Assembly: GCA_008638375.1 (NCBI GenBank)
Contig: CM018033.1
Location: forward strand, 16,074,017 to 16,138,016
Direction of reading: 5' to 3'
Length of the DNA: 64,000 nt
Source: Nyssa sinensis
Taxonomy: Eukaryota; Streptophyta; Magnoliopsida; Cornales; Nyssaceae
Within the stretch, counting starts at the first letter, position 1, and the number at the start of each line of letters is the position of its first letter. The notes under the pieces are model-generated. The model was given only the letters and a program-made list of their open reading frames with translations, did no database searches and had not been told where the DNA came from. Positions 1 to 11,112 of the stretch are shown one piece after another. Position numbers and translations under genes: made by a program.

Positions 1-540
1 TATTATTAAATAATTTTTTTAATTTAGTTAATTGTTAGAATTTAAATTGATTTTTTAAATCAAATTAATTTTTGTAATTTAATTTTAAAAATTAATTTGA
101 ATCAAACTGTTATAAAAACTATACCCGTTAAAATATAACCGTTAAGTTAATTACATTTTTTAATAAAAAAATATTAAAATATTAAAATGACACCCCATTT
201 TGGCACCTGCTATTGAAGTAGATTTATAATTCAGGGGTGTCATAACACTGTTCAAGGTTGCAAATAGAGTTTTTGGCACCCCAAAATGGCAACTTCCTTT
301 GGAATTGCTCTAATATTACATACGTCATCCTAGGATTAATTTCATAATTATACTAGTCACATTTTAATTTAATTAATCACTTAATCCTAATTTATGATAA
401 AAAAAAAATCATCAAAATACCCTTGCTAATTCTTTGAAACTTTATATTATTGAATAAAAATCATATAAAAAACTTAAGTGTGGAGAACTCTAGGAGAGAC
501 AAAGAAAATATATATTTTTTCATAAGATTAGAGTGTTTGA
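1..540. other. AT-rich intergenic DNA with a possible MITE end
   Basis: No coding frame is visible. The stretch around 183-315 contains two related blocks, one reading caccccattttggca (about 189) and one reading caccccaaaatggc (about 277), in partly inverted arrangement. On the minus strand it begins with agagcaattccaaagg at about 312, which resembles the terminal sequence of a common plant MITE type (compare agagcatctctaacagg near 37264). The partner end would lie left of the window, so this stays a suggestion. The rest is simple A/T-rich sequence. Confidence 0.3.
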
Positions 541-545
541 GGTAA

Positions 546-1596
546 AAAAAAAAAAAACTGCATTGAGAAAGATGAAAAGTGGTAAGGCTTTAGGATCAGA
601 TTGTATTCCTATTGCTAATAATTTTATTTAATAAGATCATAATAACTAAGAAAATACCTGATGAGTGGCAAAAAAGTATTTTAGCACCTATATATAAAAA
701 TAAAGAGGATATCCAAAATTGTACAAATTATCATGGCATTAAATTAATGAGTTGATTAGGTATATACATGATGAAGTTCCATAATGTTTGCTTTTACTGG
801 TGATATTGTTTTAATTAATGAAACTAAAAGAATGATAAATGTTAAATTAAAGGTTTGGAGAGAGATTTTAGAATAAAAAGGGTTTAAGATAAATCAGATG
901 AAAACTAAATATCTTAAGTGTGACTTTAACAAAACTAGGAATACAAACGATATTGTAGTGAAGATTAAAAATCAAGAGCTAATAAAAAAAGATTTTTTTT
1001 GTTATTTAGGTTCACTTATTCATTAAGAGAGAGAAATTGGAGATGATGTTACTTATAAAATTAAAGTAGCATGGGTTAAGTGGAGAAGTGTGTTTGGCAT
1101 ATTATGCGATTAACGTATACCTTTAAAATTGAAAGATAAATCATATGAAATAACTATTAGACCAGCGATATTGTATGAAACAAAATGTTAGGTGGTTAAG
1201 AAACAATATGGTAATAAAATGAGTGTAACCAAAATAAAGATGTTGAGATAGATGTGTGGTAGGATAAGAAAAGATAAAATAAAAAATAAAAACATTTGTG
1301 AAATAGTAGGAGTAACACCTATAGAAGATAAAATGAGAGAAATCGATTAAGGTGGTATGGCCATGTACAACGAAAATTAGTAAATATACTAGTAAAAAAG
1401 AATGATATAGTTCATATTAAGGGTCATGCTCAGGCCTGGCGGTGACCAAAATTAACCTTGATAGTGGAAGTTAAAAATGATATGATAATGTGTGGTCTCA
1501 CTATAAGAATGATCTTAAATAGACTAGAATATCAAGATAAGATTCATGTAATCGACCTCAAATAATTGAGATAAGGCTTAGTTGAGTTGAGTCTAA
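546..1596 (+). mobile_element. Degenerate LINE (plant RTE-like) reverse transcriptase fragment
   Basis: Translation in shifting plus-strand frames gives a recognisable non-LTR retrotransposon RT 3' half. A fingers block reads ALRKMKSGKALGSD (from about 557), followed by DEWQKSILAPIYKNK and CTNYHGIKLMS (about 660-750). A palm block with degraded catalytic motif reads FTGDIVLINETKR (about 788) where the family has an F/YADD-type motif. Then come VWREILE, a C-terminal stretch around MCGRIRKDK (about 1250) and EDKMRE...RWYGHVQRKL (about 1330-1380). About 250 residues expected between the first two blocks are missing, so the copy is internally deleted. Many stops and frameshifts show it is dead. 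The RTE-like assignment is from memory of plant LINE proteins; an L1-type origin is the alternative. Confidence 0.75.
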
Positions 1597-2493
1597 TTCG
1601 TATATAAGGTAACATAAACACAAATTAAAGGATCTTTACACAATTAAAATAAGAACAACCAGTGAGGAAAATGTTTTTTTTTTTTTTTTTCATTTTGTGT
1701 GTTGATAATTCATTCCAAAAGCTTAGAGTATACAATTTTTAGGTTAGTTGAGTCTCATGCTTAGTCTTTCTATATTAGTGAAGACTTTAGACCTACTTGA
1801 CTAAATTATAATGGTGATTCTAAAAATAAAACCTTAAAACTTAGATTGAAGACTTCAAGGTTGCTTCTATTAATATATAACTACATATAATATGCATTAG
1901 AAATGTAAGATGAGTGTGTATTTAGTCTTTTAATTGGTGCTTAAAAGGGTTACATTTAATTTTAAATGCATGGCTTTGGTATTTTTGTTTTGGTTATAGG
2001 ATAGAAAGATCACATAAGTATTGAAATTGACCATAGGTCCTTAGAGACTTTGCATGGGGCTATTTGTAACAAAAACCAACTTCATTGATTCACCATTCAA
2101 ACGGTGGACATTCTTCTTGTCCATCATTAGAACACAAAAATGTTTAAATATGATGTAAATTAAATCGAGAATCTTTACCATTTGAATATGGTCCTTGAAA
2201 GTCCGAACACAAACCAACCATTTGAATGGTGCCTTGACTATTCGAATGCATGTCTCATTTCATAAGATTGCATTAGCTTGTTTATTTTCTAATTAGGTTA
2301 GTTTTCATATTAGTTTACAAATTGTAACTTCTAGTTACAATTAACCCTAGAGTTGGTAGTTGGATATTGAAAGATTTTTAGTTGTTTTTGAGATAGGACT
2401 TATATAAGACATTAGGGACTTAGCATGTAGTCACCTTTTGTAGAGATTTTGCTTTCTGTATTTTCTATATTACATAAGGAGCATATAGTGTTG
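1597..2493. other. Unassigned AT-rich DNA, possible old LTR remnant
   Basis: No gene is seen. There is a poly-T run at about 1674-1690. Between about 2000 and 2493 the sequence has an LTR or promoter flavour, with a TATA-like tatataag at about 2401. It continues after the X1 insertion at 8532 without an obvious end. I could not find paired termini. Confidence 0.25.
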
Positions 2494-2964
2494 TGTTGCC
2501 CAGATATTTACCTTAGAGGGGGGGTGAATAGGGTATTTTGTAAATATTGGCTTCTTTTAAAAACTTTAAAAATGAATGTTATAAATACAAAAAATAAAGA
2601 GTAAAGAGGGAGAGTAAACACAACGATTAAGTATCCCCATTTGAGTTTTTCCACTATTGTAATTTTCTTGTAGGTAGAAACTAAACATTTACAAAACGGA
2701 GACCGCAGCCCTTTTATCTCAGCAAAAAGTATACCATTTTGCCTCACTAGATACCGCCAACCCACAACTCTCACTGCAATGAGATGATACAAAGTTGTTT
2801 ACCAAAAGACACTCTCTATAAAGAGATCATGTGTAAACTCAGAGTATTTAAGATGAGTAGAACTTTCATATCTAGGTTTTCAATGGTTAGATCTAAATTC
2901 AAGAATAGAGATGTAGAAGTATAAGCATGTAAACAAATGGCATAGAATACCCTAAAGAACCTCT

Positions 2965-2971
2965 ATTTATA
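2965..2971 (-). promoter_or_regulatory. TATA box of LTR X1
   Basis: The minus strand reads tataaat after a GGGC, in the same relative position as tataaat in X3 (12023-12029) and X2 (13209-13215). Conservation in three copies supports a core promoter element of the LTR. X4 lacks it. Confidence 0.55.
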
Positions 2972-3775
2972 GCCCTTAAAATAATGTTCGTTACTTTTCA
3001 AAAATAGTCATTTCTCCACCTTTTTGTTTGTTCAAAATTTGAATCTTGGTGTGCTAAATCAACAAATTCAGTCGATTAAATCATTAACTAATCGACTATA
3101 TTGAGGGTTAGTCGACTGATTAGGTCAACTAAATTGTCCAGATGGTTTGAGGTTCAATTGTTTAAGAACAATCAGTCGATTGATCTTTTGGATTAGTCAA
3201 CTGGTTCTGATGTACAATGTTTTAGCCTTTGAAAGATAGTCGACTGAATCCTCTTAAAGGTTGATTGTATTAAATAGTGAGTTCAGACTATTTTATGAAA
3301 AAAAGGTTACTCAGTCGACTGGTTCTTAGAACTGGTCAACTAGTTTGATCAGTGTAAAAATAAGCCTTTAGAATCAGTTGACTGGTTCTACGAACTGGTC
3401 AACTATTTTGGATAGTGAATGCCTTACTTGCTTATTTTTCTCAGTGTACTTTTATCAAAACCGTTTGATCTTTCAAAACTTAAAGTATGACAATTATTTT
3501 GTTTTGAAAAATCACTTGAGGTTAGTTCTTAGTTGAACATTTTAAATAGTAAGCACTTATGACCAATGATTAATCTAATATTAAATATCTCAAAACCCAA
3601 AATAAGGAAAATAAAATTCTTCACTTGACTTGTCTTTGAATCCCTGGGCTTGAGTATGTCCATTTGCTTGATTCTTCATAAGAGCATTCCATTTGATTTG
3701 ATTCTTGTCTTGAAGCATGTTCTTGAGTGACATACTTTAACTTGATGAATTTTGTCATTTATTGGTCAACAATCT

Positions 3776-6700
3776 TGTTGCGACCCGTAACCCACCATAC
3801 GCGGATTAAGGGTAATGACCAACACTGCCATTCGAACAGGCCGTACAGAATCAAATGAATTGCATAGAATGATAAAAAAAATTTTTTTCTTCATATCAAT
3901 AAATCGTAAATCATGGAATCATTTAATGCGAAAGCTACACCGATGTAATTCATTTGATCACAAATCGAACTCCAACAAGCATCAATCAAATATCTCCAAG
4001 TACCATTTTGATTATCATGATTCACTAATCAAGTTTATCATCACTACTAATGATACAATATTACAAATACTTATTATTTAGATCAGTCTTACAGGGTACA
4101 TGTTCAAATTATGACTTGGAGTTCACATTACCATTATTGCTCACAAGCACACCAATAGCTCCAGTAGTCGCCTCATTTCGTTTCCTCCCTTATAGAGTTA
4201 CCTGAAAAATAGTTATAAATATGGAGTGAGATAACTTAACTCAATAAGTAAACTCCTTTGCTCTACCATGGGATAGGGTTAGTTTGGGTGTTAGGATACA
4301 ACCAAATGGCAAGCAAAATGATAGATATCAATAGCTAGTCAGAAATGAAAATAAATCAACCAAGGTGACCCGTGGGTCCAAAAGGCATATCCCAAGGCAA
4401 TAGAATAAGCAAATCAACAATATGGATTGGCCTATACAATAGTTAGTTGCCACAAATCAGAAGATAGCAATTTGAGTCCAAAGATAGGCAAGCAAGCTAT
4501 CATCAATCAAATAGTATATCAACAGATAATCCAAGGATAGGATCATAAAGCGTATCAATGTCCAAAGAATACATCATCAAACATATCCAAAGATAGGCTC
4601 ATAAAGCATATCAATTATACAAAAGTGCATCATTAGAATATCAATAAACGATATAAGATACTAACATAATAGATTCTATCACAAATAGGGCCCGACATAC
4701 CCCCAAAAGTGCTCATCCAGGTTCACCCTACTATCGGGTTCCTGAATAGCACTAGAGTTCTTTATCACATATCATGTCCTCCATGGACTAAGTGTTAGGT
4801 TTCATTCCTAATCACCGACCCGTAGGTCCAAAAGCATCTATGAATCAGATGGATGTTTTGACAAATCACAACTCCAAACACTCACAATAATATCATGATC
4901 ATCAAAATTCCACAAACGACGTACATATTTGTGGAATAACAAATTCTCAACAGTGAGAGGTATAGCAAATTTCTAATATCCAAGTAAGGTATAGAAATGA
5001 ACAAGTAATCACATTAGGATATTGGCAATTAAATTCTCAACAAATCCACAAGGTAGAATAGGCACCAAATTGTGGAAATCAACAATGGTCAGGTATGTAT
5101 GGAATACAAATTGGCAGCATCGAAAAAATAAAACTGTGACATGGCTAGGAATTAGCACATGTTAGAGTTCAGGTTCACTTACATTAGGTTATTAGCATTA
5201 CATTCCCATGCAATTACTATAATAGCTATCCTGTAGCTCTCTTTCCATTTTCCATCGTTTGGGTAATCCTATAATCACGGATAAAAAATACATGGCATAA
5301 TGAATTAATATTCATTCCAATCCCAAACTTTGTTATTCAGTGTTTTAAGTTCTTTTGGACTTAGTATTTTCGATTAAGGGTCTTCAATTTCTCATTTAGG
5401 GCTCCTTGATACCTTATAACTTATTTGGCCCTTTAAGGGCATTATGGTAATCTACCCTTTTTAATATTCCATATTTATCCATATATGATTTACGTATTCA
5501 GACTCCATTTGGAGTCTATTTGGTCCTTATAACATTTATGTGGACTTATAGATTTCATTTTTATACTTCTGGTAACTTCATTAAGTCCTAAGGACGTATT
5601 CTTCACTTTTCAGTTTGTTACCAAGTCTTATTTTCCTCAAAGGAACGTTACCATCCAGTTTGAAATATTGAATATAATTAATTTAGACCTTTTTGGATCT
5701 TAATTAGCTCATTTGTGACTTACATTAAGCTTAAGGGCATTTTTGTAATTTTATACTTTCACACGTTATATTTTTTGGTACTTCGTTTGCTGAAATGGAC
5801 TCTATCGCTGAGTCTAGATGGTCCAAAATAGTCAAGATGGGCTACTTTTTATATTTAAACCTTTGACATTTACTGGCTTTTGGATTACTAAGGGTATAAT
5901 AGTAATTTGACATTTCAAGTGTCTATATTTTCGGGACTTTGTTTCACAAAATGGATCCCTCCATTGGGTCTGAAATGTCCCAAAATGTTAAGGTACATAT
6001 TTTTACAGTCATCGAAGTTCAATTGATCACTTAACTGATTATTAGGACGTATTTGAAATTACTCCAATTTGCCCGTTCGTATCTTTCAGGATTTAATTTC
6101 ACCAATCGAACTCTGCTGTTGAGTCCGGAATACCCAAAAATATTAGGTTGCACTATTCTTTTATTTTAATCGGCCTTCATTTGGCCTAAGGAAATTTTAG
6201 TAATTTTTCATATAATTAAAGGAAATTAAAAATAATTTTTAATTAATTTTTGGGCCATTCATAATTAATCAAAACTGTTGGGGGTCATTTTATAATTAAC
6301 CAAAGGTCCTAGGGGTCCAATTATAGTTTCAGAAATTAGTGGGGGTTAAAATGTAATTTTTGAAAACCATTTAAATAAAACCAATTGGTTCACTTGGATT
6401 CTAAGTGAACCGACCCCAAACAGTACTGAATCAACCGGTTCAATCTGGTTCAAATCAACATGTTGATGTCAGCCCTATTTTATTTTTAATTCTATTTAAC
6501 CCAAAACGACGGAGTTTTGATAACCCTTTTATAATTCGGTTGGGGCCCTACCAGAACTCGACCCGATGACCGACCCAACACTGTTTTTTTTTCTCCAATG
6601 AGGGTTTCGGCGTCTTCTTCGGCACCGACAACTATCTCTGGTGGAATTCTGATGTGTTTTCAATGGGGATTGAAGCTAAATTCTATATGGATTCCCCTTA

Positions 6701-7446
6701 TGGTTTTAGTTTTTTGATTTGAAGCCTTCTAAAGCTCAAATTAGGGACTTACAATTAGGCTCCGGCGAGGGACCGACTTTTTGGCGAGGTGTAATTCCTC
6801 TATTTCGTGGCTTTTTGCCACTTGATTTTGCCCCAAATTTTTACTACAAGTTCCTGAAATCCTAGGGAACAATTTCCAGATCCTAAAACCCAACAAATCA
6901 ACCATTTTTACGTTCGTTTAATTTTTCCCCGTGTAACTGAAACTCACGATTTTCTTAATGGTTTCTTAACCATTTTCAGTGATTCAAGTTGCTACATGTT
7001 CCATTTTTCATGCTCTTTTGATCTATGTAATTTGTTTGAAGCTTAAATCAAGTTTACACAAAACTCCATTTTTCACCATTTCGGGTTTTCTAGTTCTAAG
7101 GTTTCCAAGCCTCAAACTTCACCATTTTTCTTCTACTTTTTATCCCTTATCAATATAGAATACATTCATGCCATTAAAATCCATTAAACCCTAAGTTTTT
7201 GCATGATTTTCTAGAGAGAGAAACAAATAAAAGGTTAGGGTTTACCTTCACAATAACTTTTCCTTGTCTCCTTGGCTTAACTTTGATCCTCCCAAGTACC
7301 TCTAGGGCCTGTTTCAAGTGGCATGCAGGTTCCCCTTCTCTTTCTTCTTCCTTCTTCTTTCTCTCTCTACCTCACTCTCTGGCCAGACCATCATGGTCTA
7401 TTTTCTTTTCTTTTTGCACACACACAACATACATATATGCATATGT

Positions 7447-7478
<32 letters not shown>

Positions 7479-8405
7479 ATCAGCACTTTGCATGAAAATT
7501 GATTGGTTGCTATGAGGGCCCAATAAGGTGTTGAGTCCTCAATTTTGAGCATGCAGACTTGGGGTTGAATAGGGGTTATATATATCTTGTGCGTTATATA
7601 ATACAAAAATGACTATAGCCCATTTGGTAATTTTTTGGGCTTTACGTCTTTCCCTCATCTAGGCCAGGGTTCAAACCCTTTAGCCTTCACTTTTGGCCTT
7701 ATTTTCCCTCATTTTCCCTCATTGTGCCTTATTTGGCATTTTGAGTGTGTTTCTTGAATTTTTGAAATTGCATTTTAATTGCCGTAAAATCTCTTGGCAT
7801 TCTCGCCGTGTTTTTGATTCTTGCATGCTTGTTCTTCATGTTATAAATTTTATTTTCAATACGTCCCATCTTGTTTGGTTTATGCCAAAAAAGGTATTAT
7901 TTTTATCGAGAAATTCTCAATTCATTTTATCTCTTCCTCATGTACTTGTATCACTTATTTATTCTCTTCACATGTCGATTTCGTAAATCGAGATCTTATC
8001 GGCTTTCATAGCCTTCATTGTTTCGTCATGATGTATTTAGATGTATTTTAATTATTTAAAAGCCCATCATAATTATCAGAATAATTTTGATTAAACGCGC
8101 TCCCTTTGTGCGTTATGCTAAACTTGCTTAAGTGTACTTCATGCACTAACTCCTCACATTCACTTGTGTGTTACTCCTCAATTAACACTTGCCGTACTTC
8201 TATCAAATCATAGCCCTCGGCATTACATTGCATCCTCTCATTATTTGTCTCTAATTAACAATTGATTATTTTCATCACTATGCCTTTGCTTCTGTATTCC
8301 AAGTCATTAGTCATATCTAGCATCGCCTATGATTATTAAGCAAATTAACTTATGATAATTGTCATTATCGTTAATTGCTTTGCTTAATTAGGTCGGGGTG
8401 TTACA
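3776..8405 (-). mobile_element. Gypsy-like solo LTR L nested in X1
   Basis: Read on the minus strand this begins TGTAACACCCCGACC (right edge at 8405) and ends ...CGGGTCGCAACA (left edge at 3776). The TSDs are AATCT (3771-3775) and AATTT (8406-8410), one mismatch. Excising it restores the X-family sequence caacaatct|tctttgacc seen intact in X3, which proves the insertion point. The 4.63-kb length with no internal coding region indicates a solo LTR. It shares terminal sequences with C, K and J. It contains several copies of the GGACTC...GGGTCC module around 5500-6140 (minus orientation) and a CT-rich/(CA)n/(TA)n stretch at 7330-7480. No protein-coding frame is credible in it. Confidence 0.85.
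7441..7479. repeat. (CA)n/(TA)n compound microsatellite
   Basis: Alternating ca units run into ta units inside solo LTR L. Short open frames crossing it are artefacts. Confidence 0.9.
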
Positions 8406-8531
8406 AATTTTCTTTGACCTAGATAACCTATTTGTATTGCCACTCGAATAAAACATTAGTCCATATAAATAATGATTTGTTATCATCAAAATTATTGAGA
8501 TGCCCTTGGTTGAAAACCTTTAGGGCTAACA

Positions 8532-11112
8532 TGTTGCAATAGAGATCATTGCATGTGTTTGCACATTATGGAGTAAGTGTATCGAGAATTTTGATTGTGG
8601 TATGGTGAGGAGACTATGAGATAAGAAAGCTAATGAAGAATAATAAATTGGACAAGAAAGGAGAAAGTGGATGCAGACTCATATAAAAGACTAGTAGTAA
8701 ATATCTATGAAGATGGTATGTTTCTTAATTTTGTGTTTTTGGTAACTTGTATTAGATTCATCTTTTACGTGAGAATTTTTCATTGTAGTAGTGGGTTTTT
8801 ATTCCCCGTGAGGGGTTTCTCATTTAAACTTTGTGTCTTACTTTATGTGTACTTAATTGTCATATTTGCATGTTTATTAGTAAATGGCCAAGTAATTCTC
8901 AAATTACTCTAAATTTTAGATATATTTGGTTCAACCATTTAAGATGAATGATATCGAATTGGTTAATTAGCTTAATTAACTAAAGAACTACTTCAAGACA
9001 TTTTGTGCACTCTGGGACAAATAACAATTTTCATTAAGTTTTCCCACCTCACAACCTGTTAAATCTGATAGTGATCATTCCATTAAATCTTATTTGAAGA
9101 ATGATCACAATGAGTGGACTTACTCTCTAAATGTACCTATATGTTTGCTATAATATCATTTTACCTCCAATTAAGGTTAATCACATAGAAGCATAACATG
9201 TGCAAGCCCTAATAGAGCGTGACTTTCCAACTCTTACCCATAACTAGGAACAATTCAAGATCAAGAAAATTAAAAATACCATATCTTGTTTATGATCATC
9301 ATCATAACCTAGTTTTCCTACAATGTTCCTTTAGACTAATTTTATAAATTATGTAATTAGGTAACCATGATTTAATATATTTTTTCATAAATAATTTAAT
9401 AAAAGAAATATTTATAGCACTAAATAAATTGTAAATATGTCCAAATATAACAAATGTCATTGGCTTTTAGGGCATGCTTCTAACAATTTGATCTTACAAA
9501 GGGTAGATCAATCTTATACTCATATGACACACTTCTCCATGTGCTAAGATCGATCCACCTTACTCTAGGATCAATCCTAATGTGGTTATATTTTCATAGA
9601 AATCCCTGAATCAATCCTGTTAGGACCATAATTCAATTTACAAATTGACAAATTTGCTTTCGACAAAACTTGAGTTATAATGCGCCTAATTCCAAGCATG
9701 TCAAGTACTTAACCCTTGTATTCTAGCATATTAGTATTAATGCAAATCCACAATACTGATCACTCATAGGTAAGTAAAGATAAAGCGACTTAATGCATTA
9801 ACTTGGTTGTAACAGACAGACAGACATACACACAAGTTTGCACAAAAAGGTTTTAAAATTGACTTGGTTGCAACACACACACACACACAAAAGTTTGCAC
9901 AAAAGTTGCACATTTTTTTATTGAATAAAATATTTTTTTATAAACAAGTTGGGTGTCGATACAATTAAACTTGGTTTCAAAAAATATGAAGCTATGCAAA
10001 AATGTACAGGTTGTTCAAAATACCTATAGTCTAAATTTTAGTGAGCTCTCGTGTCAGCTCATTGGATCAGTTGTTCAAATGACCTATGGCTCAAAATCCA
10101 AAAGGCATCTCATTTGACCTCGATTGAGAGGTCATTCAAATGAAAGTCGTTCAAATGACCTAGGGGGATGGGGTCAGTTTCTAGAAAGAGCTTATTTGAG
10201 CTTGTTTGATAGGTGGTTTGAACGACTTATGTGTAACACTGTCTTTTGCTCTATTTTTTATTAAAAAAAATTGTTGCATCAAACTTTAAATATAAACGAG
10301 GTTTTTGATACAAAATGTGAGAGAATGTTTTTGCACTAATTGAGAGAAAAACACATACTTTAGAAAAGGTTTTTACATGCATGGAAATCATATAGATGAA
10401 TTTCCTCATTGCATCAAGAACCCAACAATTTTTTCTTCAAAGAAGATCGGTGGAGTACATGCCTAGTAGATTCAAGTTTATGCGATCGGAGAAGTTTGAG
10501 GCTTCGAGGATTCGTGGTTGTGTTTAGGAGAGCAGTTCGAGGATTCGAGGCGGTGATTCTATGGAGAACACTGGAGGAAAGGATTCAAGTTCGTGGAAAA
10601 TCATATCAGATTGGCAAGACTTTAGGTACTAAGTCATTGAGTAACCTGGAGTGTATAACATTTTTCTAGTTTCTTTATATTGGATTTAGCATTAGTTTGG
10701 GCCAATCGTGTGGTTTTCTCGTAAAAATTCTTATGTGTCTTAATCATGTAGACGTTTAATTATTATATCACGGACAAGCGAGAACCTTAATACTTGCACT
10801 CTATCTAAGTGAAAACTTAACAACCCAAGGATTAAAATTAGAAAAATATTTCTATTGTTAATTGTATAGACCTATTAACCCCTTATAAATCTATTTCTCT
10901 ATATCTAGATCGTCATAGGATCTCTTAAAGCCTAGATATATCAAGGTCGATCCTACAATATCTAATTTTTGCGAGAGACTCATATGTAGAATTATTAAAC
11001 ACATCTAGAGTTTGTTCAAGAGATTGAAACTTTACTGTCTGTCAATTATTCTATAGGTTGAAAATCAAGGACATAAAATCATAATGTTTTTATTATGATT
11101 CCTTAAGACTAA
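8532..11112. other. Unassigned AT-rich repeat-like DNA
   Basis: No convincing gene is visible. A partial duplication lies at about 9799-9905, where two copies of a segment ending in agtttgcacaaaa follow (CA)-type runs. Between about 10000 and 10240 the words ttcaaatgacct and its near-complement recur, reminiscent of the palindrome arrays in the X-family LTRs. A TGTTAGGACC at 9618 and a cctattaacccc at about 10870 suggest a further copia-like LTR in plus orientation. I could not match TSDs, so its limits are unknown. Confidence 0.35.

Larger units (their letters stand above)
2494..8531 (-). mobile_element. Copia-like solo LTR X1, interrupted by solo LTR L
   Basis: The insertion starts TGTTGCCCAGATATTTACC and ends GGGCTAACA. 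It is flanked by the direct 5-bp repeat TGTTG (2489-2493 and 8532-8536), so it is a complete solo LTR. Removing the nested LTR L (3776-8405 plus 5 bp of TSD) leaves about 1.4 kb. A TATA box (tataaat on the minus strand, 2965-2971) sets the orientation. In the minus reading the LTR ends with the CCTATTCACCCCC-type sequence I associate with SIRE/Maximus-like copia LTRs; that lineage call is tentative. Positions 3060-3410 carry repeated GTCGAC-centred palindromes. Relatives in this window are X2, X3 and X4. Confidence 0.85.
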
